A DNA stretch of 64,000 nt, taken from Podospora bellae-mahoneyi. Lineage: Eukaryota; Ascomycota; Sordariomycetes; Sordariales; Podosporaceae. The DNA is taken from assembly GCF_035222275.1 (NCBI RefSeq), contig NC_085886.1, positions 3,100,001 to 3,164,000 of the forward strand. Reading direction: 5' to 3'. The position numbers and the translations under genes were made by a program. Within the stretch, counting starts at the first letter, position 1. Each line of letters begins with the position of its first letter. Below the pieces are notes generated by a model that did not search any database, was not told where the DNA came from, and saw nothing but the letters and a program-made list of their open reading frames with translations. Shown in pieces: positions 11,215-23,600 of the stretch.

Positions 11215-13270
11215 TCACAACTCATCTTTACTTCCCCCATCCACCACCTCCCCACCGCCATCAGGATAAACCCCCGTGTCCCAAACAACCAACCTCCCAC
11301 CCCTCCTCCAATCCTCATTAACGAGCCCATTCCACCCCTCCCAAACCTTTTTCATCTTCACCCCCATCTTTTCTCCCTCACCCCCAAAAAACTCCCCCAA
11401 CACCCCCTCAATCCCCTCAAAACCAACCACAAACCTCGGTATCTCCTCCCCTTTTCTCCCGTCACCCCCATCAAAAAACTGTGGCCACATCTCTCGCCTC
11501 AGAAACACCCCCCCGTACTTCCCCGTCTCCGCATCCTCCGCGTAAAACCTATCCGCCTCGTCAAGATAGTTTTCCCGTTCAGGCGTCCCCGGAGCAGTAT
11601 GCAACGGCGGCTCACAGGTCAACGCCCTAGCCCTCAGCCCCGGCCAGACAAGATGCGACCTCCACGGTGTCGTGTGACAGGGGGTGAGAAACAGGGCGAA
11701 TAATTCCTTTTGTTCCTGTGGGGAAGCACTCAAAGAAAGGGAGTCAGGGTGGAGGCGCTCGTATTCACTTCTCAAGAAGGAAAGGACAGAGATGGGCGCG
11801 GGCTGGTGGAAGAGGGAGAGATACCCCGCGAGGAGGAGGTTGATGGAGAGGATGTTTGCGAGGAAGATTTTGTGGCGCAGCACCAAAGGTTTGGATGGGG
11901 TGGTGAGAGGGGTGGTGAAGAAGCTGGTTACGTAGGGTGCTGCGAGGATGTGCAGGATGGGGAGGAGGGGGTAGATGAAGCGGACTTCTTTGTGGGAGAT
12001 TAGGGAGAGGATGGTGATCATGCCTATGAGGGCAAAAGACAAAGTCTTGAGGGTGTTGAATGAGGTGGTGGAGAGGGATGTTGGACGGGCAGAGAGGAGG
12101 GTGGTGGGTTTGGCGGAGGTGAGGGTGGCTTTGTAGATGCCCAGCAGGGCAAAGGGGAGGAAGGTGGTGGTGAGGAGAGGAATGCCCTGGGAGAGGTAAT
12201 AGTGCCAGGGCATCCGGCCGTAAAAGACGGCGAGAGACTGGGACATGTTGAAGTAGAGCCATTTGTAAGGAGGGAAGGTCCAGAAGCCAAAGTAGAGGCG
12301 GTCAGAGACGACCGAGATGGCGAGGGCAACGGAACCACAGAGGACGGTTTCTCTGAGGAGGGTAGGGAAGGTGGTTTGTGTGATGGGGGACTGGCCGTCG
12401 AGAGTGAGGCGGGTGAGGGTCAGGGCGATGATGCCGAGCCAGATGAAGAGGTTTGTTGGGCGAAGGAGGACGGCGATGGCTGCTAGGAAGAGGGATGTTC
12501 TCAAGCTGTTGAGTCTCCCTTTTTGCTTCAGGCGCTCTTCTTTGGTTTCCTTGGCATCTGCAAGGAGCTCCCAAGGCCAGTAGGAAAGAGCAGCAATGGT
12601 GAGGGTTGTCTCGAGAGAGTTGGAAAATGTTCTTGTTGAGCAGTACCACTGCCAGGGATTGAGAACGGTCATCCACAACTACATTCATCGTTAGATACAC
12701 CCCGGTAGTTCAGATGAGTTGGGATGCTTACAGCAGCCCAAGGAGCACAACTCTCCCTCCCATAGACATCCATGGCCAGCTTCCATGTGTAAAAGTCTCC
12801 CAAGGCAGCAAACACAGACTGCAAAGCCCCTGGCAAAACTACTAACATGGAAGCGATGAAGGGTGGAAACAAATGCATGGCACTCATGACAGTCTCGGCA
12901 AGCTTGTACGCGGCGCCAAATACGGCTGGGTGAAGTGAAGACCGCAATTGATATTCCCATTCCTGACCATATCAGTCAGCACATGGTTCTCATCAAATCC
13001 AATGAGCGAAAATACCCAAGTCATCCAAGCACCACTGCCTTCCCCAAAAGCCAACCTCCACGCCGGCTCCAAGGCCTGGAAATATTCATCTGGTTGAAAG
13101 AATGTCTTGACAAAAAGAGAGTTGATGAACCGAAATGCCAGCAACACACTGAGAATATCCCCGACTTGAGCAGCCGCGACCTGCGCGTGCACCCTGCCAT
13201 CTTTCTCGGCTGGCTTTTCTATTCTCGGCCCTGGGGGTTTCTTGACAGTATCTTTCTCCATCTTGACCAT
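11215..13270 (-). CDS. GPI10: GPI mannosyltransferase 3 (Gpi10/PIG-B)
   Basis: ER membrane alpha-1,2-mannosyltransferase of family GT22, which adds the third mannose to the GPI-anchor precursor from dolichol-phosphate-mannose. Three exons (13270..13016, 12962..12732, 12678..11215) and two 53-bp introns (12963..13015, 12679..12731) give 649 aa. Family marks are [11 protein letters not shown] in the first lumenal loop, [14 protein letters not shown] formed across splice 1, [19 protein letters not shown] after splice 2, many hydrophobic helices, and [12 protein letters not shown]. Start ATG 13270 (MVKMEKD) is the first in the correct frame; the open frame extends upstream without an ATG. A Ser/Gly/Lys-rich tail ends the protein. 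GT22 paralogues (SMP3, ALG9) are less likely given the DEYFQALE and RPTNLFIW blocks. Confidence 0.9.
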
Positions 13271-14270
13271 CAAACACGACTCGTCAAGTGTAGTTCTCGA
13301 CGAAGTTCGGGGGCCGCACCTAATCTCATCCAAAGTCGCGTCAACTGTCGGTCAGACAGACAGAGCTGCTTGCCATCTGGCAGCTCTGACACGAAGCACC
13401 CCTGCAGCTGATTGGTTCCCCCGCAGCCCTACCAAGCTTGCTGCGGTAATCAAGTGACCCACAATTGGCTGAAAGCTCAAGAGATCCCTGCATTTCCCAC
13501 CGCCTGCCCCTCCCCCGCTGGAACCACAGCATCGCAGCAATGGATGGATGACACCTTCTATCTATCTATCTATCTTTGATTCTGAAAGATATCCGGTATG
13601 GGGAATGTATTGTGTCTGAGTACCTATCGAGTTTTAAGCTTCCAGTTTGTATGAATAATATCGCCACGTCCATGACGGGCCACACCCCTAGTTCTGTCAC
13701 ACTTTTAAAGGAAGGTTACAAGACCTTTCGTCATAAAAGCGGTTTCCTTCGGCATGCTTTTTGCGGGACTGTCCAAGGATGCTGGGCCCACGTGAGGTGT
13801 TGTGAGCGTCTTGGGACTATCTGACTTGCACTTAGAGGTATAGTGTCGTTCGGTGGAATTGCATGATTGCAACGGCAAACACCTTCCGAAGCGGAGGTAT
13901 TGTAGGTTTGGGAGGGTGAAGGTAGGGAGAGGCAGGGTGAGGCGGGTTTATATATATTCCCCTCTTTTTATCTCTGCGATTTGTTTTCTTTGTTTTCCCA
14001 TTGCCTTCTTCTGCTTGGGATCTACATACATTAGTACCAATTGGCCATCCAAGGTTTTGTTGGAATTTCATAAAGGTGGCGTAGTTTTGACAACACTTTG
14101 TTTGTTCTTACACCGCTGATTTAATCTCCTGCCAGCGGGCAAACTTACTTTCTTACCAACTACCTTGTCTGTCTGTCTTCCCATCTACCGTCATATCTTG
14201 CCTACCTTTGAACAACCGCCAATTCACCAACCAATTCACCCAACCCCCAATACCACGAACAATTCCAACC
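13271..14270. promoter_or_regulatory. Divergent promoter region (GPI10 / ornithine aminotransferase)
   Basis: One kilobase between divergent starts. It contains a short TCTA tetranucleotide array at about 13557-13575 and a TATATATA stretch near 13951. No coding frame is supported. Confidence 0.5.
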
Positions 14271-15711
14271 ATGGCCCCTCACGCCTCCTCCTCCTCCTCC
14301 AACGACACTCCCCCCTCCCCCTCCTCCTCCTCCTCCACCACCACCAAACCAACCGACCCCTACCACGCCTCCTCCACCACAACAGCCATCACAACGGAAA
14401 ACACCTACGCAGCCCACAACTACTCCCCCCTCCCCATCGTCTTCGCCCGCGCCTCGGGCTGCCACGTCTGGGACCCTGAAGGGCGCCACTACCTCGACTT
14501 CCTCTCCGCCTACAGCGCCGTCAACCAAGGCCACTGCCACCCCGCCCTCATCAAAGCCCTCACCGACCAAGCCGCCCGCCTCACCCTCTCCTCCCGCGCC
14601 TTCCACAACGACGTCTTTCCCCAGTGGGCCAAGAAGGTCAGGGACGTGTTTGGGTACGAGATGGTCCTGCCCATGAACACGGGCGCCGAGGCGGTCGAGA
14701 CGGCCATCAAACTGGCAAGAAAATGGGCGTACAAGGTCAAGGGGGTGGAGCAAGGGAAGGCTAGGGTGTGGAGTGTGGATGGGAACTTTCACGGGAGGAC
14801 GATGGTGGCGGTGAGTCTGAGTGTTGATCCGGAGAGTAGGGATAATCATGGGCCGTATGTACCGCTCATTGGGGCGAGACACCCGAGCACGGGGAAGGCG
14901 ATTAGGTATGGGAGTGTGGAGGATGTGGAGGAGATACTTGGGGAGTTTGGGAAGGAGACGGCGGCGTTTATTATTGAGCCCATTCAGGGTGAGGCCGGGG
15001 TGGTGGTGCCGGAGGATGGGTATCTCAAAAGAGTTCAGGAGCTGTGCAGGGAGTATAATGTGCTTTTGATTTGCGACGAGATCCAGACGGGGATTGCGAG
15101 GACGGGAAGGATGCTGTGCAGCGAGTGGGATGGGATCAAGCCGGATGTGGTGACCTTGGGGAAGGCGATCAGCGGGGGGGTGTACCCTGTCAGTTGTGTT
15201 TTGAGCTCGAAGGAGATTATGGGGGTTATTGAGCCTGGCACTCACGGGAGCACGTACGGTGGAAACCCGCTTGGGTGCGCGGTTAGTATCAAGGCTTTGG
15301 AGCTGGTCGAAGAGGAAGGCTTGGTCGGCAAGGCCCAGAAGCTGGGGGAGATTTTCAGGAGCGAGATCAGAGGGTTCAACAGCAAGATTGTGGAGCTGGT
15401 GAGGGGGAGGGGGTTGTTGAACGCGGTGGTGATTGATGAGAGCGAGACGAATGGGAGGACGGCGTGGGATTTGTGCATGTTGTTGAAGGAGAAGGGTGTT
15501 TTGGTATGTCTTTTTTTCGCCTCCCTTTCCTTTTCCGTTCCCGACAATGATAACTCACCACCATGCTGAACAGGCCAAACCGACCCACGGCAACATCATT
15601 CGCTTCGCACCACCGCTGGTCATCACCGAAGATGAACTCAGAAGCGCCCTCAAGACCATTAAGGAGGCGCTGGAGGAGTTGCCAAATGCCACCAAGCACG
15701 AGGCGCACTGA
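14271..15711 (+). CDS. Ornithine aminotransferase
   Basis: PLP-dependent class III aminotransferase (yeast CAR2 type), converting ornithine and 2-oxoglutarate to glutamate-5-semialdehyde and glutamate in arginine catabolism. Two exons (14271..15503, 15574..15711; intron 15504..15573) encode 456 aa. Start ATG 14271 has a good context (CAACCATGG). After a Ser/Thr-rich leader of about 30 residues come [16 protein letters not shown], the PLP phosphate-binding [47 protein letters not shown] and the Schiff-base lysine in TLGKAISGG. The last exon ([15 protein letters not shown]) closes the fold. No strong mitochondrial presequence is seen, in keeping with a cytosolic enzyme as in yeast. The reverse strand is also open over much of the gene, a by-product of GC-rich codons. 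Confidence 0.95.
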
Positions 15712-16222
15712 TTATCACATCAGCGCACCATGATCATGAGTCACTCGCCGCTCACCACCACCACAGACATCGCTTTTCAGAAAAATCCGGGGAAGGATCT
15801 TGCCGGGGGGGGGGCGGGGAGGCGAACCGGGGACGGCCCGAAGGAAGATCACCCGATTTGCTGGGGCAAAATGTGGGCAGGTGAAGAAGTCAGGGGGGAA
15901 CCGGAATATGTTCCCCGGGATCATGACACATCTTTTTTTCAATGGGGTTTCCTTTTTGGATGTTTTGATACCACTGTAAGCATTATTTAGATGGGGTACA
16001 ACAGCAGAGTTTGGCTCTTATGGTAGTATATGCATGGAAATGATACCGAGATGTTTGCATCAAGGAGATTGGACTGGGCCGGGCCGGGCTGGGCTGGGGC
16101 TAGACTTGACATGAAGTCCAGAGGGGGTTTGATTGGATGCATGGATATTTGGTCAGAGAAGTACCAGAATAATACCAAGTCCCTGCCTAGTAGGATCAGT
16201 TGATTGATTTGTTGTGTGTGTA

Positions 16223-16226
<4 letters not shown>

Positions 16227-16308
<82 letters not shown>
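16227..16308. repeat. (TG)41 microsatellite
   Basis: An uninterrupted TG dinucleotide run of 82 bp, preceded by imperfect TGTATG units. Its length makes it likely to vary among strains. Confidence 0.97.
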
Positions 16309-16309
<1 letters not shown>

Positions 16310-17225
16310 TGAAGTGGAAATGTGTTGGATGATTTGCCAGTGTCTTGACCGGAAATAATTTCCTGGAACCGGTGTCTTTTCTGCCGGTGAGTGGTGAGTG
16401 ATGAGTTGTTCATTCGATCTGTTGCATATATATGTTTGGCTAAGGGGAGAGTGATGTGACAAGTTCCATATGTAGGTGCTCTCTACGCCCGGGTTGAGTG
16501 GGTGAGGCTGAAAGTAAGAGTGGGGGAGAGTGTCGGGTTATGATCTACCTAAACAAGAGACAAGGTACACTCCAGTTGAATCTATGTGCATGATACTTCA
16601 GCACCCTGATGAGACGAGCTATTATGGGGTATTCCTGTTCCTGTCACGGGTTCTGGTGACGAATCCTCGATGGAGGTCCGCAGGTAGATATTGTATAACT
16701 TAACGCTATACAGTCGTCGGTCAGGGCAACTTTCTGACATGTCAATTTCCAATTGTGTAAAAGCTGCGAGTTGGTTTTTGCTATTCAGTGGATAGCATAA
16801 CAGGCAGTGTAATAGAACAGTTGAGGGGACTGAACCTCTACTGGGTTAAATTATAGGCGACTTGTTACTTACCCCAGAGGTCCACATCAGTTATGAGTTG
16901 TTTTCTCTCACAAGGCAGAACCCAGCAATTGTCCAATTCCCACGGTCTAGCTGCTGCGTTGTCCTGTTGTGTAAGTTCAAGATCCATGCATACCTACACA
17001 CCTACCCGCTACTGCTGCTGCTGTTGCTGCCTTTTAGGCTTCCCTCCTCCCCAACCACCACACTACCTACATGGCCTTTTATCCAATGGGTACGGGTACA
17101 CACACTCTCTGACACCACCATTGAGTCTCTGTTGCTGCTAAATCACACACAGTGTCCGTATTTTTTTCCCAAAAGCTGGGTGTGCCCTTTTTAGCTTTTA
17201 GTGGTAGCCAATGAATAACCCTCCG

Positions 17226-17270
17226 TCCGCCATCATCATCGTTTACACAGCAAACGATGATGATGGCGGA
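17226..17270. repeat. Perfect inverted repeat, 19-bp arms, 7-nt loop
   Basis: The left arm 17226..17244 (TCCGCCATCATCATCGTTT) and right arm 17252..17270 are perfect reverse complements around the loop ACACAGC. Either strand's transcript would fold into a 19-bp hairpin. A TG tract follows directly. Confidence 0.95.
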
Positions 17271-17275
17271 GCAGT

Positions 17276-17302
17276 TGTGTGTGTGTGTGTGTGTGTGTGT
17301 GT
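17276..17302. repeat. Second TG microsatellite
   Basis: A TG run of about 27 bp immediately 3' of the 19-bp hairpin. Confidence 0.9.
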
Positions 17303-17419
17303 CATTGTGTCATTCGAGTGATATATTTCCCGTTTGGATTTGTTTCAATTAAGACCAGTGGCAGGCACGTGAGAGGTTACAGTCCTACCGTGCGTTGTCT
17401 ACGTACATAACCATCCCAT

Positions 17420-17459
17420 CCATCCGCCCAGCCACCATCTTTCGTGGGTGGGCGGATGG
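17420..17459. repeat. Second inverted repeat, 11-bp arms
   Basis: CCATCCGCCCA at 17420..17430 pairs with TGGGCGGATGG at 17449..17459. Four further pairs follow after one G-G mismatch, leaving a loop of about 8 nt. Confidence 0.85.
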
Positions 17460-19515
17460 GTAGTTGATAGATCAAACTCAACAACGGATCGACTTGTCGG
17501 CCTTAAGCTACCTTATTGAACAATCTAACTCCGATGTGTGTGTGTGAGGTCGATGATCCGTCGGATGAAACCCCCCCCCACATTATCAAACGCTATCTTG
17601 TCTAGATTGAGAGGTAGCAGTGTGTATCTGTCTGTATGTAGAGTCGAAGCCGGGAATGTGCACGAGATCTGGGCTAGCGAGATGCAGGCCTGCGGATAGG
17701 GGTCGACATGTGTGGGAGGGGGAAAAATGCCCTGAGTGGCTTACAGCCGTGTTACCCTTCCTCTTTGGGACTTGCCGGATCACCACCACCACCACACCAC
17801 TACAAAACACAAGCCAAAGGACAAGACATTTGGCAGCTGTTTTCCAAGGCCGGCAGTCCCTGTGCCTTGAACAAGAGTGCGGGGGGGTGGCCCACCACCA
17901 AAACAAAACAAAAGAAAAACAAGGACAAGCAACACGATTGTGCCTCCTTTTGATAATCGATCGACGAATTGAGGAAATATGACGCTGGTGAAGAGAAGGG
18001 CCCTGATATGGGAGAACAAATAGACATTGTTTCGCAAGCTGTACCCATTGTATCCGATGACCAGCACACCTGATAAAAAGGTGTCAATAGTAATAACAGT
18101 AGACATCCGGAGGTGCATATGACAGTCATCTTCTTTCTGTCCTCAGACTTGGCTCAGTGCACGGATTCTTGGGATTGACCAGTGAGCAAGCTTCAAACAG
18201 CACGCGTGCGGTGGCAGGCAGTTGCTGGAGTTCTGGACAAACACATGCAGCGGCCAACCGGAAGACGCCATGCTCACACATTAACATGTGGAAGATGTCA
18301 AGAGGAGGAGGTCGGACACGAAAGGGCGAAAGGGCGGGAAGATGGATGGCTGCGCTAAGAGTCCCACCGATAAGGGATAAGGCAGGCCCCCCGGCCCCCC
18401 GGCCCCCTGCCCTGTCCGATAAACTGTTCGTTCGACAGCCTCACTCTCGGAGGCTGCTGTGTAAATGAGACAAACTTCCGGCAGGCCTGGTTGCTGCATG
18501 CGCCATCCGCCCGTGTTTTTGGCTGGAACCATAGAACGGGCAGCCACCGGCTTTTCGGACAACCTGTGGTACGGAGTATTGAGCAAAAGCCAAAGACCGG
18601 CGTAGAAAGGCGCTAGAAGCAGAAGTTTACTAGAGATGGCGGAGCTGTGTCCAGATGTCCGATGCTGCTGGAGCTGATGCAGCTGGGCTGCTGGAGCATT
18701 GGAGCATGGACCAAGCTTGGAACCTCTTTGGTAATCGTTCCTGGCCGTGGTGCGTCGACGGCGCGGGCGTATTGACCACCTGACAATACCGCCGTGCCAT
18801 TCCTCCGTGGCTCGTTTGGGTGGCCGCCCTTCAGTGTCCAGTGCCCATGTCGATCGGATGTGCGCCCTGGCTCCGCCTGGTTTGTGTTTCTCTCTTCTTG
18901 AAAATAAGAAGCTTGTATGACCATGACAGCAGCAATGGAACGGCTCACCAGCATCGACATCGATGCACCCCCCGATGCAGGTGAGAGGTGGTGTACATTA
19001 TGGGTGGGGGGCAGCCGGTGACTGTGCGGGTGTCTTGTCTGGCTGTCTGTCTGTGACTCCACTGTGGAGGTGGAGCAGCCCCTCGACTCCCGGTTGGTCG
19101 ATTCATCATGACGGGCTGTCTTGTAAGTGCGAGTCCGTTGTATTGAACGAGAGAAGAGAACCGGTTGTTTCATCTGGACCACACATGGGGGAAGAAGGGC
19201 GAGCTCGCCGTTGTATCTTGTGTTGGTCAGTCATCTCGCCATTTTGAGGGCGCAAACGTGCTTAGCTCATCAGGATGGCCTCCGAAGGCGCAAGACGCAA
19301 GACCAGCGGTAAATGATGCAGATGGCGGTTCTGGCTTGTTCTGGCTTGTGTCTGGGTTCAGGTGTTCGTCAAGGTTACAGAGCTCCAAACACTGTGAACA
19401 CTGTGCTGTTATCGCGGGGCTTATCGTCCCAAATGCCGTTTTGGGTCCAGTCACGGGAGACAGCCGTGACCTCCGGTCTCTCTCTCGACGTAACAGACTC
19501 AAGGTACCTGCAATG

Positions 19516-20671
19516 TACCCTGACGGCTGGTGGCCAGTGCATCGATACCTCGAACTACTTTTGAAGCATCACGAGCAGCATTCACACCAAAACCCCTGCT
19601 TTTCTGCCGCTGCAGCACCCCCAGCAACAGAAGAGGCCTGGCTCCATCTGCTGTGTCCGTATCGTCGTCACCCTCTCGTTCATTCACAGGTCTCTCCCAG
19701 GTTCCTGCCCTTTTTCTGCTGTTTCTCCCAACACCGCCCGCTTTCATCTTCCCTCCTCCCTTTGTGCCCTCGCCCTCTGCGCTCTGTACTCTAGTCCGCC
19801 CCTTCTATTGTTGCGAAACCTGGGGAAATCGAGCTCTGGATCCTGCAATCGATCGAGTCTGAGTCATTCAGTTGACTTTGGACGTCAGCGTGCCGCGGTG
19901 GAGCTAGCTTCCCCCAGCCTGACCCTACTGATAGCGATAAACTCCCAGGCGCAGTAGTAGTAGCCTATCCCCGATCTACCATCACCATTCACCACTGCTC
20001 TTCCTCCGTGCCACTCCTCCAGTCTCTCTCTCTCTCTCTCACTCTCTCGGTCTCTCCTCACCGTCGCAACCGTCGGACCGCTGTTACCCCAGACTAGAAA
20101 GCCTGGGACCACCGCCGCTAACCACCAACTCTGCTGTGTCCGTCGACCGAGCCGGCTCCTCGCTTTCAACAAGTAGCTGCTGTAATCAGTCACCCACTCT
20201 ATCCGCCACCCTTCCTGTCGGGGCACCCATCACCCATCAACCTTTGCATCACCAACAAGCTTTCAAGACACCCAGTATAGTGGCTGTTGCGTCCCCGCGT
20301 GTCTCTTCGTACCCACAAAAGAAACTCTGCCCATTCTCTCCTCCCTCAGCTTTTGGAGCCGCTTCCACTTTCCTACACCACCCGACCTATCGGAGATCTA
20401 CCTTTCGGTCTCTCTCGTCCTCCAGTCCCGCGCTGTCCTATAGGCAACACTACCCTTGGCTTCTGCCTCACCCTGCCCCTCTTTCACCTTCGAGCGCCGT
20501 GCATATCAGCTTTGTCACCCTTGGCCACATCCATAGCTGTCAACCGCGACCCACGAAGTATACATGTCGATCGAGCCTCCCGCCCACGTCTTTCGCATAG
20601 CATAGGCCCTCGGGCTCTCTTTTTCTTTTCAAGCCAGCTCCCCCCGTGCTTGCCAACATCAGCAGGTAGCC
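19516..20671 (+). promoter_or_regulatory. Probable long ATG1 5' leader: ATG-free 1 kb with one short uORF
   Basis: From 19516 to 20563 the plus strand contains no ATG at all, while the same stretch read on the other strand holds about fifteen. It is C/T-rich, as fungal leaders often are. The only upstream ATG before the ATG1 start is at 20564; it opens a 13-codon uORF ending with TAG at 20605, 66 nt before the ATG1 start. Such one-sided depletion suggests most of this stretch is transcribed as leader. A TGAGTCA (Gcn4-like) sequence lies at 19860..19866. Confidence 0.6.
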
Positions 20672-23600
20672 ATGGCCGACAGACAGTTATCGTCCACCTC
20701 GTCGTCGAGGCGGCAAAAACAGCCAACCGATGGTGCCGTCGGGCAGTTCGTCATCGACAAGGAGATTGGAAAGGGCAGCTTCGCCCAGGTCTACTCTGGC
20801 CGGCACAAGGTTCGAACTCCCCATTTCTTTTGCGCCAGTTGACCCCCCCCCGGGAAGAAAAACAGCGAGTTGCCTATCGGATGGCGTGCGGTGCTGCCAG
20901 ATTAGGTGGAGTGGGAGTTGGACGTGTCTTTAATCTCATCGTCTCGGTTGCGCCGAATCCGCTAACATGGTCCCCTACGATAGGTCACGGGCGCCCTGGT
21001 CGCCATCAAGTCCGTAGAGCTCAGTCGCTTGAACAAGAAACTAAAGGAAAACCTGTACGGCGAAATCAAGATCCTCAAGACGTTGCGCCACCCACATATC
21101 GTTGCCCTTCATGACTGTGTCGAGTCGGCCACGCACATCAACTTGATTATGGAATACTGCGAGCTTGGTGATCTTTCGTTATTTATTAAGAAGCGGGAGA
21201 AGCTGATCACACACTCGGCTACCCGTGATATTGCCCGCAGGTATCCCATTGAGCACAACCAGGGTTTGCACGAGGTTATCACCCGCCATTTCCTCAAGCA
21301 GCTCGCAAGTGCGCTCAAGTTTTTGAGGGAAGGAAACTTTGTTCACCGAGATGTCAAACCACAGAACCTGCTGCTGCTGCCGTCGCCGTTCTTTCGGGAA
21401 ACTCACCAATCGGCCAAGCAAATCTTGAGTGCTAGTTACGACTCGCTGATGCCAGCAGCAGGACTTCCGTCGCTGCCTATGCTCAAGCTTGCCGACTTTG
21501 GCTTTGCTCGCGTGTTGCCCTCGACGTCACTCGCTGAGACGCTGTGTGGGTCACCGCTCTACATGGCCCCTGAGATTCTCCGGTATGAACGGTACGATGC
21601 CAAAGCGGATCTGTGGTCGGTGGGCACCGTTCTGTACGAGATGGCGACAGGGAGACCTCCCTTTAGGGCCGGGAATCATGTGGAGCTGCTTAGGAAGATA
21701 GAAGCTGCTGAGGACCAGGTCAAGTTTCCTCGCGAGAGCGTGGTGAGTCCGGAGTTGAAGAGCCTCGTCCGAGCTCTCCTGAAGCGGAATCCCGTGGAAC
21801 GGATCAGCTTCGCCGACTTTTTCAACCACACCGTCATCACAGGGCCAATCCCCAATCTCCACGAGGATGACCTCCCGAAGCCGGAACCACAGCAGGTGAA
21901 GGAGACAGTGCGGCCCGAAGGGTCACTGTCTCTATCACGTCGGGATTCCCAGCGTGGCAAAGTGGCCACAGGCGTTCTGTCCTCCCCCAGGCCTCGGCCA
22001 GCATCGCCACTGGCGACACCAATCGAGAAACCGAACCCACTGGAACAAGTGCCAGGTCCTCGTGCTGGCTTGAGCTACTCGCCTGCTGGAGATGGGTTGG
22101 GAATTACCCGCCGGCCAGCTGTTCAGCCATCTACTTCAGCGCCAGCCCGCCCCGTCATGTACGTGGACCGCTCTCGAGCAAACTCGACAGCCTCGCAGAG
22201 ACCACCACGAGAATCCATCGTGCCGGATCCTTCACAAACCCTTGCATCGCAACCTCGACCAAAGAGCAGGCTGACCAAGCCCCTGACAGAGGAGGAGAAG
22301 GCTGCTCAGGATGTTGCTTTGGAGCGTGACTACATCTTCATCGACAAGAAGGGCGTGGAGGTCAATGCACTGGCTGACCAAATCTCCATGTACCCGCAAT
22401 CGGTCCCCAAGTCGGGTCAGATTGTTCGGCGCGCTACCCAGCAAGGGCACCCAACATCAACGACTGGTGCTGTTTCCGCCCGCAACAACCACCTTCGACA
22501 AGGGTCATATGACAAGCCACTCTCTAGCAGCCCCGGCTCGACAACTTCTGCCATCTCCAAGGCAATTCAGGACGCCAGTCTTCGGCTTTTTGGGTTCAAC
22601 GTGGCGCCTCATCTGCTCAGCAAGGGCCAGTCTCCGCCCCAGATCTACAGCCCTTTCCCGGCATATCCGACGCCCTCTGCACCGGCCGGGATGATCTCGG
22701 ATGGGAAGCACACCACGCCGGTGGACGAGGATTCCCGCGTGGCCCAGTGCATTGAGGATTGGGCCACCCGAAGCGATGTGGTCTATGGCTTTGCCGAGGT
22801 CAAGTACAAGCAACTTGTTCCATTGGCCCCTTCCATGGATTATGGCCTCGGTGGCGTTCCTGCCGACAAGATGGAGGAAGAAGATGGCCTCACCCTCGAG
22901 GCAACAGTCTCTCTATCAGAAGAGGCCCTGGTATTGTACGTCAAGGCGCTGTCTCTTCTTGCCAAATCCATGGACATTGCTAGCCTATGGTGGACACGCA
23001 AGAGCAGGTCGGACAACAGCAACAGCATCCACTCAGCCGCTCGCGACTCGGTTAACAGCCAGGCGTTGGCACTGAAGATCAATAGGGTGGTCCAGTGGAT
23101 CCGGTCCCGGTTCAACGAGGTCTTGGAGAAGGCTGAGATTGTGCGGTTAAAACTCATTGAGGCTCAAAAGCAGCTTCCCGAAGATCACCCCAGCCACCCC
23201 AGCAATCATCAAACCGAGGTTGGCTCGGTGACGGGTGCCGAAGGAGTCATCCTTTCGCCAGGTATCAGCGCCGAGAAGCTCATGTACGACCGCGCCGTTG
23301 AGATGAGTAGAACTGCAGCCATCAATGAGATTGCGAGCGAAGACCTCCCCGGCTGCGAGATATTCTATTCGACTGCGATTCGCATGCTCGAGGCTGTCTT
23401 GGATAGCGATGACGACCATCTTCCTAAGCGCAGGATATCAACCTCGTCTAGGGACGAAAAGGCTGAAGCTGCTGTCCGCGAGGACACCTCCGAGATGAGC
23501 AGCGAGGACAAGCAGTCTATTCAGAAGAGTGAGCAGATTTACCTCTTTTGTTTTGGTTACCGTACTAACAGCTTGACAGTGATCCAGATGGTTAAAGCAC

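Larger units (their letters stand above)
15712..19515. other. Long interval without a recognisable gene
   Basis: About 3.8 kb separates ornithine aminotransferase from the ATG1 leader. It holds two TG microsatellites, two hairpin-forming inverted repeats and a CCCCCCGGCC block near 18388. Open frames here, including 189 codons on the minus strand at 18613-19182, show no domain, no splice-consistent extension and low-complexity content. Non-coding transcripts are possible but not demonstrable from sequence. Confidence 0.6.

Noticed and set aside
13271-13333. GPI10 N-terminal extension beginning upstream of 13270
   Set aside because: The upstream in-frame stretch has no ATG; the first usable start is ATG 13270.
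14202-15245. A 347-codon open frame antisense to ornithine aminotransferase
   Set aside because: It is the mirror of a GC-rich coding sequence with strong wobble bias; its product is low-complexity and the sense strand has all family motifs.
15737-15743. TGAGTCA motif just after ornithine aminotransferase
   Set aside because: It matches the Gcn4 consensus but lies downstream of the stop with no gene starting nearby; likely chance.
18613-19182. 189-codon minus-strand frame in the gene-free interval
   Set aside because: No recognisable domain, no flanking splice-consistent exons and amino-acid content like random GC-rich sequence; kept only as part of the interval to test.
20805-20830. Box-B-like GGTTCGAACTCC suggesting a tRNA
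   Set aside because: It lies at the donor of ATG1 intron 1; the flanking bases do not form a T-stem or acceptor stem and there is no A box upstream.
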